64,000 bases of DNA from Roseibium sp. (GCA_017643215.1 JAEPNV010000006.1:186001-250000), one strand, 5' to 3'. Positions 44,135 to 54,071 are shown, counted from the stretch's first letter. Notes: generated by a model not told the origin, from the sequence alone. Made by a program: numbers and translations.

Positions 44135-44863
44135 ATGAAACAACATGCAGCCTACGGCCTCGCCGTGGAGGATATTGATGCGGTTGTCGTCGACGACAGC
44201 AAGCCGATGCAGACGATCATTCGCTCGATTCTTCTGAGCTTCAAGGTCGCACGGGTGCGGATATTCGATTCGGTCGATGAAGCCCTGCAGTCGATGCTTG
44301 TCGAGCCGCCCAACCTGATTCTCACGGACTGGCGGATGGCGCCGACCTCCGGATACCAGCTTTTACGCCTCGTCCGGCACCGCCACATGGAGCCGTTGTG
44401 CTACGTGCCGATTCTGTTTGTGACGGCGCACGGCACGCGGGCGCTGGTCGACAAGGCCTTGCGGGCCGGAGCCCACCATCTCTTGGTCAAGCCGCTGTCG
44501 CCTTCAACGCTTTTCAGCCGCCTGCAGTGGCTCTTGCGCGACGACCGTCCAATGGTTCTCGAGCATTCGGGCTTTTACAACATCCACGGCATACATCAGG
44601 CCCTCGATGCCCAGGCGGAGAAGATTCAGACCCTGGACCGCGCGCGCATGCACCATGAAACAGCGACCAAGCGGCTGGCCGAGCTCCAGGGAACGGTCGA
44701 TAAGGTGTTCAACGGCAGTGAGGACGGGGATGGCCAACCGCAGGACAAAGCCGACCACGAACCGGCCGCCGCACAGGGCGAATCCCGGCCAACGCTTTTG
44801 ACGGGTTCGGCCAAGCGGCCGGTCCGGTCCGCCTTTGCCGCGGTTCGCGCCGGCCGGGACTGA
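44135..44863 (+). CDS. single-domain-type response regulator
   Basis: The 242-residue protein has one receiver domain (about residues 13-130): Asp20-Asp21 (VVVDDSKPM), phospho-acceptor Asp65 (LILTDWRM), Thr97 (LFVTAHG) and Lys119 (LLVKPLSP), all intact. The remaining 110 residues hold a helical segment and a disordered acidic tail, with no DNA-binding or enzymatic domain. It probably acts by protein contact, like CheY- or DivK-type regulators. CGGAG lies five bases before ATG 44135. No kinase gene is adjacent. Confidence 0.85.
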   Translation: MKQHAAYGLAVEDIDAVVVDDSKPMQTIIRSILLSFKVARVRIFDSVDEALQSMLVEPPNLILTDWRMAPTSGYQLLRLVRHRHMEPLCYVPILFVTAHGTRALVDKALRAGAHHLLVKPLSPSTLFSRLQWLLRDDRPMVLEHSGFYNIHGIHQALDAQAEKIQTLDRARMHHETATKRLAELQGTVDKVFNGSEDGDGQPQDKADHEPAAAQGESRPTLLTGSAKRPVRSAFAAVRAGRD

Positions 44864-45066
44864 CCCGCGCAAGCGGGCGGCGTGCCAATGCGCCGGAGCC
44901 GGCCCCGCCCGGATATGCAAGTTCCCGCGAACTTCAGATGCTGTCAGTTGCCGCACGGGCTGGACAGTTTCGCCTTCTCACGCCATAGTCCGCGCCAATC
45001 CGTCGCCCGACCTGCGGAACATTGCGGGGACGGCGGCTTATTCTTTTCGAGGGTAGACCGCGCACC

Positions 45067-45459
45067 ATGCGTATCAAGGACATTCTTGTCGAAATCTTCA
45101 CCTGGTGGAACGGCCAGACCATGGGCACGCGTTTTTTCACCTGGCGCAAGGGTGAATTCGTGGGCGAGGACGAGTTCGGCAACAAATACTACCGCGAGCG
45201 CGGCGGGGACAAACGCTGGGTAATCTACAATGGCTTGGCAGAAGCCTCGGCGATCCCGCCTGGCTGGCATGGCTGGATGCACCACCGGGTCGATACCGCA
45301 CCGAGCGAAGAGCAGTATCACAGCAAGGGCTGGCAAATATCCCACAAGGTCAATCCGACCGGGACGCCTGAAGCCTATCGCCCGGATGGTTCAATCCTGA
45401 CGCCGGAAAAGCGGCCGGAAGTTACCGGCGACTATCAGGCCTGGACGCCCGGCCAGTAG
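45067..45459 (+). CDS. NADH dehydrogenase accessory subunit, NDUFA12 family
   Basis: The 130-residue protein matches the 17.2-kDa accessory subunit of complex I, kept between alphaproteobacteria and mitochondria: MGTRFFTWRKGEFVGEDEFGNKYY, RRWVIYNG-type KRWVIYNGLAEAS, and the PPGWHGWMHHRVD block. It is expected on the cytoplasmic arm of complex I. Start ATG 45067; the gene stands alone, far from nuo genes, as is usual. Confidence 0.93.
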   Translation: MRIKDILVEIFTWWNGQTMGTRFFTWRKGEFVGEDEFGNKYYRERGGDKRWVIYNGLAEASAIPPGWHGWMHHRVDTAPSEEQYHSKGWQISHKVNPTGTPEAYRPDGSILTPEKRPEVTGDYQAWTPGQ

Positions 45460-45527
45460 ACCGGACATTCCCGGCATTGGGATGGGCGAAGGCGCGCCGT
45501 TTTTGCGCGCCTCTATCTGCCGGTGTC

Positions 45528-45845
45528 CTATGTGCTTATTTTTCCGAGCGGCTTGTCGCTCAAGAGCGCCCAGGTGCCGTTGTTCGTTTCCGAGCCACGG
45601 GCCCCAAGTTCGATCAAAAGCCGTGTCGTTTCATTGGGTTCAGCGCCGATTAGGCCGCACAACGTTGTCAATTTCCGCCATTCTGTTCCCTTTGGCGGAT
45701 GATCCAGTGCTTCCTTGAGCAAACGGCGGCGCTTTTCATCCAGCGCTTTCTTGTCCCTGTTTTTGAGTTCTTGCTGCCAGATGTTAAAGCCAAATTGAAT
45801 GGCCGCGCCGATCGCGACGCCGAAAATGCCGAGGACAAACTCCAT
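45528..45845 (-). CDS. small membrane-anchored protein, 105 aa, unknown
   Basis: One hydrophobic segment at the N-terminus (FVLGIFGVAIGAAIQFGFNIW) is followed by a charged helix (ELKNRDKKALDEKRRRLLKEAL) and a compact C-terminal part (WRKLTTLCGLIGAEPNETTRLLIELGARG) that resembles a small winged-helix-like fold. AAGGGAG precedes ATG 45845. I do not recognise a family. It lies downstream of the GNAT gene in the same direction. Confidence 0.7.
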   Translation of the reverse strand: MEFVLGIFGVAIGAAIQFGFNIWQQELKNRDKKALDEKRRRLLKEALDHPPKGTEWRKLTTLCGLIGAEPNETTRLLIELGARGSETNNGTWALLSDKPLGKIST

Positions 45846-45890
45846 GTTCCAGCTCCCTTCGCTACGGCCAGGATACTGATTGGGGCAGCG

Positions 45891-46376
45891 TCAAGAAATC
45901 GTGCGCGGCGGATAACCCGGTGCCCGGAGTTCGAACCCCACCTTGCCCTGGCTGAAGCCGATCCGCCTGTAAAATCGATGGGCGGCTTTGTTCTTCACGC
46001 CCGACATCAGCATGATCTTGTAGCAGCGTCTTTTGAACGCTGCGTCAACGGCCGCCCTTACAATCGTCTCCCCGAAGCCTTTGCCTCGGAACGCTTCCAG
46101 CGTGACCACATTCTCGATGATAGCAAACGGCCGGCATCCGCGTGTTAGATTCGGTACCGTGATCAGAAGACAGGTCGTAACGGCTTGTCCGGCGCGCGTG
46201 CCCAGAAAAATGCACAGGCCCGGATTGTCCAGTATCTGCCGATAGGTGCCCTCCGCCAAGTCATGCGAAGCGGGTTCATCCTCGCCGATCAGATCGGAGT
46301 AGAGCATCAAGAGACTTGGCAGGTCTGTCGGGCCCGCCATGCGGATTTGAAGGTTCGAAGACGGGTTGTTCATCAC
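45891..46376 (-). CDS. GNAT-family N-acetyltransferase
   Basis: The 161-residue protein has the GNAT fold: an N-terminal IRMAGPTDLPSLLMLY strand-helix, the acetyl-CoA loop VVTLEAFRGKGFGETIVRAAVDAA (RGKGFG), and the C-terminal HRFYRRIGFSQ. Substrate unknown. It is separated from the upstream hydrolase gene by a strong terminator, so it likely has its own promoter. Confidence 0.85.
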   Translation of the reverse strand: MMNNPSSNLQIRMAGPTDLPSLLMLYSDLIGEDEPASHDLAEGTYRQILDNPGLCIFLGTRAGQAVTTCLLITVPNLTRGCRPFAIIENVVTLEAFRGKGFGETIVRAAVDAAFKRRCYKIMLMSGVKNKAAHRFYRRIGFSQGKVGFELRAPGYPPRTIS

Positions 46377-46413
46377 GACGTTCCATCACGGCGAGGGTGA
46401 AGATCGTTCCAAC

Positions 46414-46440
46414 AAAAAAGCCCGCCACAGCGGCGGGCTT
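46414..46440 (-). terminator. rho-independent terminator of the hydrolase gene
   Basis: A perfect 9-bp stem (AAGCCCGCC with GGCGGGCTT) with a 5-base loop is followed on the minus strand by TTTTTT. It ends the transcript of the alpha/beta hydrolase. Confidence 0.88.
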
Positions 46441-46462
46441 GTCTGAAATCTCGATGGCTCAT

Positions 46463-47131
46463 TCATTCGATATCGATATAGTCAGCCGGTGTCAGGCCAA
46501 GTCGTTTGTCCAGATAGCCGCCGCAGCGGCTCATCAAATCGTCCATATCGTTTTCAAAAAAATGGTTCGCGCCGTGGATCGTCTCATGGTCGATGACGAT
46601 GCCCTTTTGCGTCTTGAGCTTATCAACGAGCGTCTGAACGTCCTTTTGCGGCACGACCTTGTCGTTGTCGCCATGGATAATCAGGCCCGATGACGGACAA
46701 GGTGCGAGGAAGGAAAAATCGTGCAGGTTCGCAGGTGGGGCCACCGAAATGAAACCTTCGACTTCCGGCCGGCGCATTAAAAGCTGCATGCCAATCCAGG
46801 CTCCGAACGAAAAGCCGGCGATCCAGCAGGCGCGGGCGTCGGGGTGGACCGTCTGCACCCAATCGAGCGCGGCGGCCGCGTCGGACAGCTCGCCCTGGCC
46901 ATGGTCGAACGTGCCCTGTGAACGCCCGACACCGCGGAAATTGAAACGAAGCACCGCAAAACCGCGCTGCGCGAACATGTAATACAATTGGTAGATGATC
47001 TGGTTGTTCATGGTGCCGCCGAATTGCGGATGCAAATGCAGCACCAGTGCAATTGGAGCATTGCGTTTTTTCGCGGGATGGAACCGGCCTTCCAGCCGGC
47101 CGGCGGGACCGTTGAAAATCACCTCGGGCAT
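46463..47131 (-). CDS. alpha/beta hydrolase
   Basis: The 222-residue protein is a small alpha/beta hydrolase. LVLHLHPQFGGTMNNQII carries the oxyanion region, FNFRGVGRSQGTFDHGQGE is typical of this subfamily, and the nucleophile elbow is GFSFGA. Asp (HGDNDKVVP) and His (HGANHFFE) complete the triad. Probable esterase or acyl hydrolase; substrate unknown. This type is commonly found beside suf genes in rhizobia, here divergent from the suf operon. Confidence 0.85.
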   Translation of the reverse strand: MPEVIFNGPAGRLEGRFHPAKKRNAPIALVLHLHPQFGGTMNNQIIYQLYYMFAQRGFAVLRFNFRGVGRSQGTFDHGQGELSDAAAALDWVQTVHPDARACWIAGFSFGAWIGMQLLMRRPEVEGFISVAPPANLHDFSFLAPCPSSGLIIHGDNDKVVPQKDVQTLVDKLKTQKGIVIDHETIHGANHFFENDMDDLMSRCGGYLDKRLGLTPADYIDIE

Positions 47132-47217
47132 GAAGCGTTTTGTCCTCTTTTATGCGCCGCCGCGGACATAGTGCGCGCGGGGGTATCAGCACTTTGTACG
47201 TGAAACTCCTAAGTCCA

Positions 47218-47234
47218 AACTTGACTCTTAAGTT
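47218..47234 (+). promoter_or_regulatory. inverted repeat AACTT-N7-AAGTT over the suf -35 box
   Basis: A perfect 5-7-5 palindrome covers the -35 box of the suf promoter. Further AAGT/ACTT units flank it (47211, 47237). This looks like a repressor site, possibly for an Rrf2-type (IscR/RirA) iron or Fe-S sensor. Confidence 0.4.
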
Positions 47235-47249
47235 CCAAGTTTCTAGAAC
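47221..47249 (+). promoter_or_regulatory. candidate suf promoter
   Basis: TTGACT (47221-47226), a 17-base spacer, TAGAAC (47244-47249). The -35 is close to ideal and the -10 is moderate. The leader to the first gene would be about 207 bases. Confidence 0.5.
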
Positions 47250-47253
47250 CTTG

Positions 47254-47270
47254 TTTAGAATTATTCGAAA
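47254..47270 (+). promoter_or_regulatory. Irr box (iron control element) of the suf operon
   Basis: TTTAGAA-TTA-TTCGAAA matches the palindromic iron control element TTTAGAA-N3-TTCTAAA with one mismatch. It sits just downstream of the -10 box at the transcription start, where bound Irr would block transcription. Irr control of suf is known in rhizobia. Confidence 0.6.
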
Positions 47271-47462
47271 CTCGGCGTCGCCATGTGAAGGTCAGTGGGC
47301 GGGGTCGAAGTTCGGGCAGTCAGGTTGGGCCTCGTTATCGTCATCGCCGCCGGAAATTTCAAGCTTTCCGTTCGGTGAGCGGCAACATTTTGGCCCGTGC
47401 GCCCGTCTCGGGGAGCACCTGGCACATCCCCGCAGGTCTTTTTTTTGAAGGCGCACACGTCA

Positions 47463-48629
47463 ATGGCCCGACCCGGTCCAGTCTATCTCGATCACAACGC
47501 CGGGGCGCCAATGCGCCCGGCGGTTCGCGATGCGATGGTTGCCGCGATTGGCGTGACTGGCAATCCGTCGTCCGTCCACGCAGATGGGCGGGCCCAGCGT
47601 GCCCGGATTGAATGCGCGCGGGAAAAGGTGGCCGGTCTTTGCGGCGTGCCGGCACGGGGAGTGATTTTCACGTCCGGCGCCACGGAGGCAAATGTCACCG
47701 CGCTGACACCGGCCTGGCAGGACCAAGGCGCGCCTCTGTATCTCGAGCGCTTGTTGCGCGGCGCAACGGAGCATCCTTCGGTGGCCGCGGGCGGTCGGTT
47801 TCCGGTGAAGGATCAGTGCGTTGTTCCGGTCCAGAAAGACGGTCAATTGGACATTGCAGCGCTTGAGCTGGCGCTGGCGGACGGTGGGCCCGCGCTTGTG
47901 TCGGTGATGGCGGCGAACAACGAAACCGGCGTGATCCAGCCCCTTGAGGAGATCGGCGCCCGTGTGCGCCGGTACGGCGGTGTCTTTCATGTCGATGCCG
48001 TTCAAGCCGCCGGACGTGTGCCGATCGACATGGAGGCCTGGCAGGCCGACGCGATCTCGCTCTCCGCGCACAAGATGGGTGGGCCCCAGGGAGCCGGAGC
48101 GCTTGTTGTGCGCTCCTCGGCGCGGGTTCCCGCGCCGCTTTTGACCGGTGGCGGTCAAGAGAACTGGCGCCGGGCAGGAACAGAGAACGTTGCCGCGATT
48201 GCAGGTTTTGGGGCTGCGGCCGATGCAGCGGCCAAAGAGGCACAGGACGCGCGGCGCTTGAAGGACCTTCGGGACCGGTTGGAACAGGGCGTTCAGGCGA
48301 TTTGTCCGCAAGCCCATGTCTTCGGCAAGGATGCGCCGCGGCTAGGCAACACGACCTGTTTCGCTGTCAGAGGAATTTTGGCCGAAACGGCGCTGATCGC
48401 TTTCGATCTGGAACGCGTATCTGTGTCATCGGGGTCTGCCTGTTCATCGGGAAAAGTGTCGGTGTCACATGTACTGATGGCCATGGGGGAGGAAGAGGCA
48501 CTCGCGCGCTGTGCCCTCCGGGTCAGTTTGGGCTGGGACACAAGTGCCCCCGATGTGGAGAGATTTCTTGAGGTTTGGCCGGCCATCGTTGACCGGTTGA
48601 ACCCGTCCGCACGCAGCAAGGCTGCGTGA
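47463..48629 (+). CDS. cysteine desulfurase (IscS/NifS-like)
   Basis: The 388-residue PLP enzyme takes sulfur from cysteine for Fe-S clusters. [13 protein letters not shown] begins the fold; Lys204 (SAHKMGG) binds PLP, and Cys327 sits in the long [12 protein letters not shown] loop typical of IscS/NifS rather than SufS. It is the first gene of the suf operon, which also carries a separate sufS, so two desulfurases serve one cluster. Start ATG 47463 has GAAGG 11 bases upstream. Confidence 0.92.
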   Translation: MARPGPVYLDHNAGAPMRPAVRDAMVAAIGVTGNPSSVHADGRAQRARIECAREKVAGLCGVPARGVIFTSGATEANVTALTPAWQDQGAPLYLERLLRGATEHPSVAAGGRFPVKDQCVVPVQKDGQLDIAALELALADGGPALVSVMAANNETGVIQPLEEIGARVRRYGGVFHVDAVQAAGRVPIDMEAWQADAISLSAHKMGGPQGAGALVVRSSARVPAPLLTGGGQENWRRAGTENVAAIAGFGAAADAAAKEAQDARRLKDLRDRLEQGVQAICPQAHVFGKDAPRLGNTTCFAVRGILAETALIAFDLERVSVSSGSACSSGKVSVSHVLMAMGEEEALARCALRVSLGWDTSAPDVERFLEVWPAIVDRLNPSARSKAA

Positions 48630-48741
48630 ATGCGCGGTAATCGCCGCGAATGAAATGCAACAAGGCGCCTGCCGGCAAGGCTCGGGTCAGGCGGAACATC
48701 AATCAGGCGGGGCGTGGGGCCACGCGAAACGGAGAGACGAC

Positions 48742-50214
48742 ATGCCGGCTGTGCAGGAAACGATCGATCAGGTCAAAGCGATCGATGTTGACCAGTATAA
48801 ATATGGCTTTGTGACTGAGATCGAATCGGAAAAGGGCGCGAAGGGCCTTTCCGAGGAAACCGTTCGGTTCCTCTCCGCAAAAAAAGACGAACCTGAATGG
48901 ATGACCGAGTGGCGCCTGGATGCGCTGCGCCGGTTCAAGACCATGCTCGAGCCGTCCTGGGCACGCGTGTCCTATCCGGACATCGACTTCGACGAGCTCT
49001 ACTACTGGGCGGCGCCCAAATCCGTCGAGGGACCAAAGAGCCTGGATGAAGTTGATCCGGAACTGCTGGCGACCTACGAAAAACTCGGCATTCCGCTTGC
49101 CGAACAGGAGATTTTGGCCGGTGTCGAGCCGAAGAACCGGGTGGCGGTTGACGCGGTGTTTGATTCCGTTTCGGTTGTGACGACGTTCAAGGAAGAGCTG
49201 AAAAAGGCTGGCGTCATTTTCTGCTCGATCTCCGAGGCCGTGCGCGAGTACCCCGACCTTGTGAAGAAGTATCTCGGCTCGGTGGTTCCGGTCACGGACA
49301 ACTTCTACGCAACGCTCAATTCGGCGGTGTTCTCCGACGGGTCGTTTGTCTATGTGCCGGAAGGCGTGCGCTGCCCAATGGAGCTGTCGACCTATTTCCG
49401 CATCAACGAGCAGAACACAGGCCAGTTCGAGCGAACGCTGATCATCGCCGAAAAGGGCTCCTACGTCTCCTATCTTGAAGGCTGCACCGCGCCGCAGCGG
49501 GACGAGAACCAGCTTCACGCCGCGGTCGTGGAACTGGTGGCTCTCGACGATGCGGAGATCAAGTATTCGACGGTTCAGAACTGGTACCCGGGCGACAAGG
49601 ACGGCAAGGGCGGCATCTACAATTTCGTCACCAAGCGCGGCGATTGCCGGGGCCGGAATTCCAAGATCTCCTGGACCCAGGTCGAAACCGGGTCTGCGAT
49701 CACCTGGAAATATCCGTCCTGCATCCTGCGCGGCGACAATTCGCGCGGCGAGTTTTATTCGATCGCCGTGTCGAACGGCCACCAGCAGGTCGACAGCGGC
49801 ACGAAGATGATCCATCTCGGCAAAAACACGTCGAGCCGGATCATTTCCAAGGGCATTTCGGCGGGCGTGTCGCAAAACACTTATCGCGGACTTGTGTCTG
49901 CCCACCGCAAGGCCAGCAACGCGCGCAACTTCACCCAGTGTGACTCGCTGCTGATCGGCCAGGACTGCGGGGCGCACACGGTCCCTTACATTGAATCGAA
50001 AAACGCATCGGCTGTGTTCGAGCATGAGGCGACGACATCAAAGATCTCCGACGATCAGATGTTTTATTGCCTGCAGCGCGGCTTGTCCGAAGAAGAGGCC
50101 GTGGCGCTGATCGTCAACGGTTTCGTCAAGGACGTCATTCAGCAGCTGCCGATGGAATTCGCCGTCGAAGCCCAGAAGCTGATCTCGATCAGCCTGGAAG
50201 GGTCGGTCGGCTAA
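48742..50214 (+). CDS. sufB: Fe-S cluster scaffold protein SufB
   Basis: The 490-residue protein is the main scaffold of the SUF system, working in the SufBCD complex in the cytoplasm. [69 protein letters not shown] and [23 protein letters not shown] are the conserved beta-helix and cluster-site blocks. GGAGA precedes ATG 48742. It lies 112 bases after the desulfurase gene. Confidence 0.97.
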   Translation: MPAVQETIDQVKAIDVDQYKYGFVTEIESEKGAKGLSEETVRFLSAKKDEPEWMTEWRLDALRRFKTMLEPSWARVSYPDIDFDELYYWAAPKSVEGPKSLDEVDPELLATYEKLGIPLAEQEILAGVEPKNRVAVDAVFDSVSVVTTFKEELKKAGVIFCSISEAVREYPDLVKKYLGSVVPVTDNFYATLNSAVFSDGSFVYVPEGVRCPMELSTYFRINEQNTGQFERTLIIAEKGSYVSYLEGCTAPQRDENQLHAAVVELVALDDAEIKYSTVQNWYPGDKDGKGGIYNFVTKRGDCRGRNSKISWTQVETGSAITWKYPSCILRGDNSRGEFYSIAVSNGHQQVDSGTKMIHLGKNTSSRIISKGISAGVSQNTYRGLVSAHRKASNARNFTQCDSLLIGQDCGAHTVPYIESKNASAVFEHEATTSKISDDQMFYCLQRGLSEEEAVALIVNGFVKDVIQQLPMEFAVEAQKLISISLEGSVG

Positions 50215-50278
50215 TAGGCCATCGTTAGCAATTCGGAATTCGGGCCCCGTGGCCCCACTGGAACGAGGATACTCTCTC

Positions 50279-51034
50279 ATGCTTGAGATCAAAAACCTGC
50301 ACGCCCGTATCGCCGAAGACGAGGCGGAAATCCTGCGCGGCATCGACCTCACTGTAAATCCGGGCGAGGTCCACGCCGTGATGGGCCCGAACGGCTCGGG
50401 CAAGTCGACGCTGTCCTACATTCTGGCCGGCAAGGAAGACTACGAAATCACCGAGGGTGAGATTCTGTTCAACGGCGAGAACATGCTTGACATGGAGCCG
50501 GACGAGCGCGCAGCGGCCGGCATGTTCCTGGCCTTTCAGTACCCGATCGAAATTCCGGGCGTTGCCACCATGGAGTTCCTGAAAACGGCTTTGAACGCGC
50601 AGCGCAAGGCGCGGGGCGAGGATCCGCTGTCGATCCCGGACTTTATGAAAACGGTGAAGGCCAAAGCGGCTGACCTCAACATCTCCATGGACATGCTCAA
50701 GCGTCCGCTGAATGTCGGTTTCTCCGGCGGGGAGAAAAAGCGCTCTGAAATCCTGCAGATGTCCTTGCTGGAGCCGAAATTGTGTGTGCTCGACGAGACC
50801 GATTCCGGCCTCGATATCGATGCTCTGCGCATTGTGTCGGAAGGCGTCAACAAGTTGCGCTCTCCGGAGCGGGCCATGGTGGTCATTACCCACTACCAGC
50901 GTTTGCTTGACCACATTGTGCCGGACGTCGTCCACGTTTTGTCCAGGGGCAAGATCGTCAAGACCGGCGACAAGGCGCTGGCGCTTGAGCTGGAGAAGAA
51001 TGGTTACGCCGACTACGTCGACGCTGCGGCTTGA
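50279..51034 (+). CDS. sufC: SUF system ATPase SufC
   Basis: The 251-residue ABC-type ATPase powers cluster assembly on SufBD. Walker A is GPNGSGKSTL, the signature is FSGGEKKRSEILQM, Walker B is LCVLDETDSGLDIDAL; the modified signature and DET are normal for SufC. No membrane segment. It starts at ATG 50279 with a short gap after sufB. Confidence 0.97.
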   Translation: MLEIKNLHARIAEDEAEILRGIDLTVNPGEVHAVMGPNGSGKSTLSYILAGKEDYEITEGEILFNGENMLDMEPDERAAAGMFLAFQYPIEIPGVATMEFLKTALNAQRKARGEDPLSIPDFMKTVKAKAADLNISMDMLKRPLNVGFSGGEKKRSEILQMSLLEPKLCVLDETDSGLDIDALRIVSEGVNKLRSPERAMVVITHYQRLLDHIVPDVVHVLSRGKIVKTGDKALALELEKNGYADYVDAAA

Positions 51035-51051
51035 GCCACAAGGAGAGCGAG

Positions 51052-52374
51052 ATGAACGCCAACACGACCATCACGCACACGCAGGGCGAAACCCAGCTCA
51101 TGGCGCGTTTCGAAACGGTGCGCGAAGAGCTTGCTGGATCGGTGTCCGTCGATGCCTTGCGCAGTGCGGCCGCGGCCCAGCTTCGTCAGGCCGGACTGCC
51201 GCACCGCCGCGTCGAGGAGTACAAATACTCCGACCTTCGCGCCTTCATGAAGTCGGCGGCGCCCTTGGCCACCCCGTCGGCTGCCCCCGACATTGAAGCG
51301 GCGCTTTCGGCGCTCGACAGCTACGGGGATCTGGAGCGCCATCGGATTGTCATCGCCAATGGCAGTTACCGTGCCGAATTCAGTGACGCGGCCGCTCTGG
51401 CCGAAGACGGTGTCACCGTGGCGGATTTTTCCGCGGCGCTGACGGCCGATGACGGCGCCCAACTCCTGGCAACACCCCGGACCGCCGGTCAGGACGGACT
51501 GCTGGCGCTGAACACGGCATTCGTCCAAGGCGGTGTGGTGGTCGATGTGCGGGCCGGCACGACCGTGTCGAAACCGATCGAAATCGTCCATGTCGCGACC
51601 TCCGAAGGGGCCCAAGTTACGCGGTGCCGCATTGCGGTCGGCGAGGGCGCCGGATTGCGCCTGCTCGAGACCTTCACGGGCGATATGGGCTCCGGTGAAC
51701 TCAATGCGGTGTTCGACTATGCCGTCGGAGACCGCGCAAAACTGGCATCGACCCGTTTGATCGCCGGCGCGGCCGCCGGTCCGCGTCTTTTGACCACCAT
51801 CGCGACGATTGGGGCGGATGCCGAGTTCAAGTCGCTCGGTTTCATTGCCGGCCCCGGTTTTGCCCGCAATCAGCAGTTCGTGAACTTCACCGGCGAGCAT
51901 TCTGATGCCAAGATCTATGGCGTGAGCATGGCGCGCGGCACGAGCCTGGCGGATCAGACCCTGATCGTCGATCATGCCGTTCCGCATTGTAACAGCCGAG
52001 AGTATTTCAAGACCGTTCTCGACGACAGTGCGCGGGGCGTTTACCAGGGGCGGATCAACGTCGCACCTCACGCTCAAAAGACCGATGGCGAAATGATGAC
52101 CCAGGCCCTGCTTCTGTCTGAGGAAGCGGAAATGGCGAACAAGCCCGAACTGGAGATTTTCGCGGACGATGTCGTTTGCGCGCATGGCGCGACCAGCGGA
52201 CAGATCGACGAAGAGCTGTTGTTCTATCTGCGCGCGCGCGGCATTCCGGAGGATGAGGCGCAAACGCTTCTGATCATGGCGTTCCTGTCCGAGGCGATTG
52301 AAGAGTTTGACGAAGAAGACGTGACCGAGGTCCTTGAGGCCCGTGTTCGCGACTGGCTTGCCGTCAAGAACTGA
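51052..52374 (+). CDS. sufD: Fe-S cluster assembly protein SufD
   Basis: The 440-residue protein is the SufB paralogue that completes the SufBC2D complex. Features are HRRVEEYKYSDLRAFM near the start, the beta-helix middle, VDHAVPHCNSREYFKTVLDDSARGVYQGRINV and the C-terminal DDVVCAHGATSGQIDEELLFYLRARGI. Start ATG 51052 follows AAGGAGAGCGAG, 17 bases after sufC. Confidence 0.95.
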   Translation: MNANTTITHTQGETQLMARFETVREELAGSVSVDALRSAAAAQLRQAGLPHRRVEEYKYSDLRAFMKSAAPLATPSAAPDIEAALSALDSYGDLERHRIVIANGSYRAEFSDAAALAEDGVTVADFSAALTADDGAQLLATPRTAGQDGLLALNTAFVQGGVVVDVRAGTTVSKPIEIVHVATSEGAQVTRCRIAVGEGAGLRLLETFTGDMGSGELNAVFDYAVGDRAKLASTRLIAGAAAGPRLLTTIATIGADAEFKSLGFIAGPGFARNQQFVNFTGEHSDAKIYGVSMARGTSLADQTLIVDHAVPHCNSREYFKTVLDDSARGVYQGRINVAPHAQKTDGEMMTQALLLSEEAEMANKPELEIFADDVVCAHGATSGQIDEELLFYLRARGIPEDEAQTLLIMAFLSEAIEEFDEEDVTEVLEARVRDWLAVKN

Positions 52375-52388
52375 AGGAGCAGCGCCGC

Positions 52389-53645
52389 ATGACGGTCGCA
52401 ACCGCATATTCCGACGCCGATACACCGGCCTACGACGTCGAGGCGATTCGCGCGGATTTTCCAATCCTGTCCCGTGAGGTCTACGGCAAGCCGTTGGTTT
52501 ATCTCGACAACGGCGCGTCGGCGCAAAAACCGCGGGCGGTGATTGACGCGGTGTCGGAAGCCTATTCGCATGAGTACGCGAACGTCCATCGCGGCCTGCA
52601 CTACCTGTCGAACACCGCGACAGACAATTATGAGGCGGCGCGCGAAAAGGTCCGCAGATTCTTGAACGCGCCGTCCGTCGATGAGATTGTTTTCACCCGG
52701 TCGACGACAGAAGCCATCAATCTGGTTTCCTACGGCCTCGGGGCCGAAACATTTGGGCAAGGCGACGAGATCGTCCTGTCGATCATGGAACACCATTCCA
52801 ACATCGTGCCCTGGCATTTCCACCGGGAGCGGCACGGTGCGGTGCTGAAATGGGTCTATGTCAACGAAGATGGCACGTTTGACCTCGACGCGTTCGCGGA
52901 CGCGTTGACGGACCGAACGAAACTCGTCGCAATCACCCATATGTCCAACGTCCTCGGCACGGTGGTCCCGGTGAAGGAAGTGTGCCGGATCGCCCATGAG
53001 CGCGGTATTCCGGTTCTTGTCGATGGCAGCCAGGCCGCCGTCCACATGCCGGTCGACGTCCAGGATCTTGGATGCGACTACTACTGCTTTACCGGCCATA
53101 AGGTCTACGGACCGTCGGGTATTGGCGTTCTGTGGGCCAAGACGGAACACTTGAGGGCCATGAAACCGTTCAACGGTGGTGGCGAGATGATTCTTGACGT
53201 CACCGAGGACATGGTGACCTACAACGATCCGCCGCACCGGTTCGAGGCCGGCACGCCGCCGATCGTTCAGGCGATTGGCTTAGGCGCGGCGCTGGACTAC
53301 ATGGACCGGATCGGCCGCGACAACATTGCCCGCCACGAGGCTGACCTCAAAGACTACGCGCACCAGCGTCTATCAGAGATCAACTCGTTGCGGATCTTTG
53401 GGACCGCGCCCGACAAGGGTGCCATCGTTGCCTTTGAAATCAAGGATGCGCACGCCCATGATATCGCGACGATTATTGACAGGGCTGGCGTCGCGGTCCG
53501 CGCCGGCACTCATTGCGCTCAGCCGCTGCTTGCGCGCTACGGTGTAACCTCGACATGCCGGGCAAGCTTCGGCATGTATAACACCCGTGGGGAAGTGGAC
53601 GCGCTCTGTGAAGCGCTGATGAAGGCACAGACGTTCTTCGGCTAA
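52389..53645 (+). CDS. sufS: cysteine desulfurase SufS
   Basis: The 418-residue PLP enzyme of the SufS/CsdA group supplies sulfur to SufBCD. VYLDNGASAQKPRAVID, VFTRSTTEAINLV and TGHKVYGPSGIGVLW (PLP Lys) are visible. The active-site Cys lies in RAGTHCAQPLL, a short loop typical of SufS, which works with SufE or SufU partners. Fourteen bases after sufD. Confidence 0.96.
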   Translation: MTVATAYSDADTPAYDVEAIRADFPILSREVYGKPLVYLDNGASAQKPRAVIDAVSEAYSHEYANVHRGLHYLSNTATDNYEAAREKVRRFLNAPSVDEIVFTRSTTEAINLVSYGLGAETFGQGDEIVLSIMEHHSNIVPWHFHRERHGAVLKWVYVNEDGTFDLDAFADALTDRTKLVAITHMSNVLGTVVPVKEVCRIAHERGIPVLVDGSQAAVHMPVDVQDLGCDYYCFTGHKVYGPSGIGVLWAKTEHLRAMKPFNGGGEMILDVTEDMVTYNDPPHRFEAGTPPIVQAIGLGAALDYMDRIGRDNIARHEADLKDYAHQRLSEINSLRIFGTAPDKGAIVAFEIKDAHAHDIATIIDRAGVAVRAGTHCAQPLLARYGVTSTCRASFGMYNTRGEVDALCEALMKAQTFFG

Positions 53646-53657
53646 GGGGTCTGAGTA

Positions 53658-54053
53658 ATGGACAACATGACGACGATGGACACACAGGTGGACGGGGATG
53701 AACTGCGGGCGGAAGTCGCGTCCGGTTCAGCCATACCGGCAGACGAACTGGAGCGCCTGACGACTGACATCGTCGGCGCGCTCAAGACGGTCTACGATCC
53801 CGAAATTCCCTGCGATATCTACGAACTGGGGCTGATCTACAAGGTCGATATCGAAGACGACCGGTCGATCAAGATCGACATGACCTTGACGGCGCCGGGA
53901 TGTCCGGTCGCTGGTGAGATGCCTGGCTGGGTGGAAGATGCCGTTTCCTCCGTGGCCGGCGTTGGCCCCGTCAATGTCGACATGGTGTTCGATCCGCCCT
54001 GGACGCCGGACCGGATGTCGGATGAAGCAAAAGTGGCGCTCAACTGGTATTGA
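53658..54053 (+). CDS. sufT: SUF-associated MIP18/DUF59 protein SufT
   Basis: The 131-residue protein has the MIP18 family pattern VYDPEIPCDIYELGLIYKV, TLTAPGCPVAGEMPGWVEDAV and VDMVFDPPWTPDRMSDEAK. SufT helps deliver or mature Fe-S clusters. It directly follows sufS. A 174-base gap with a promoter-like sequence and a strong hairpin separates it from sufA. Confidence 0.92.
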   Translation: MDNMTTMDTQVDGDELRAEVASGSAIPADELERLTTDIVGALKTVYDPEIPCDIYELGLIYKVDIEDDRSIKIDMTLTAPGCPVAGEMPGWVEDAVSSVAGVGPVNVDMVFDPPWTPDRMSDEAKVALNWY

Positions 54054-54071
54054 TCAATCTGGCCGGGCCTT

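Larger units (their letters stand above)
47132..47462. other. control region between hydrolase and suf operon
   Basis: The 331-base gap holds the suf promoter (47221-47249), an AACTT/AAGTT inverted repeat, and an Irr-type box, all listed separately. No Rrf2-type regulator gene (iscR/rirA) is present here, although many relatives have one at this position. Confidence 0.6.
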
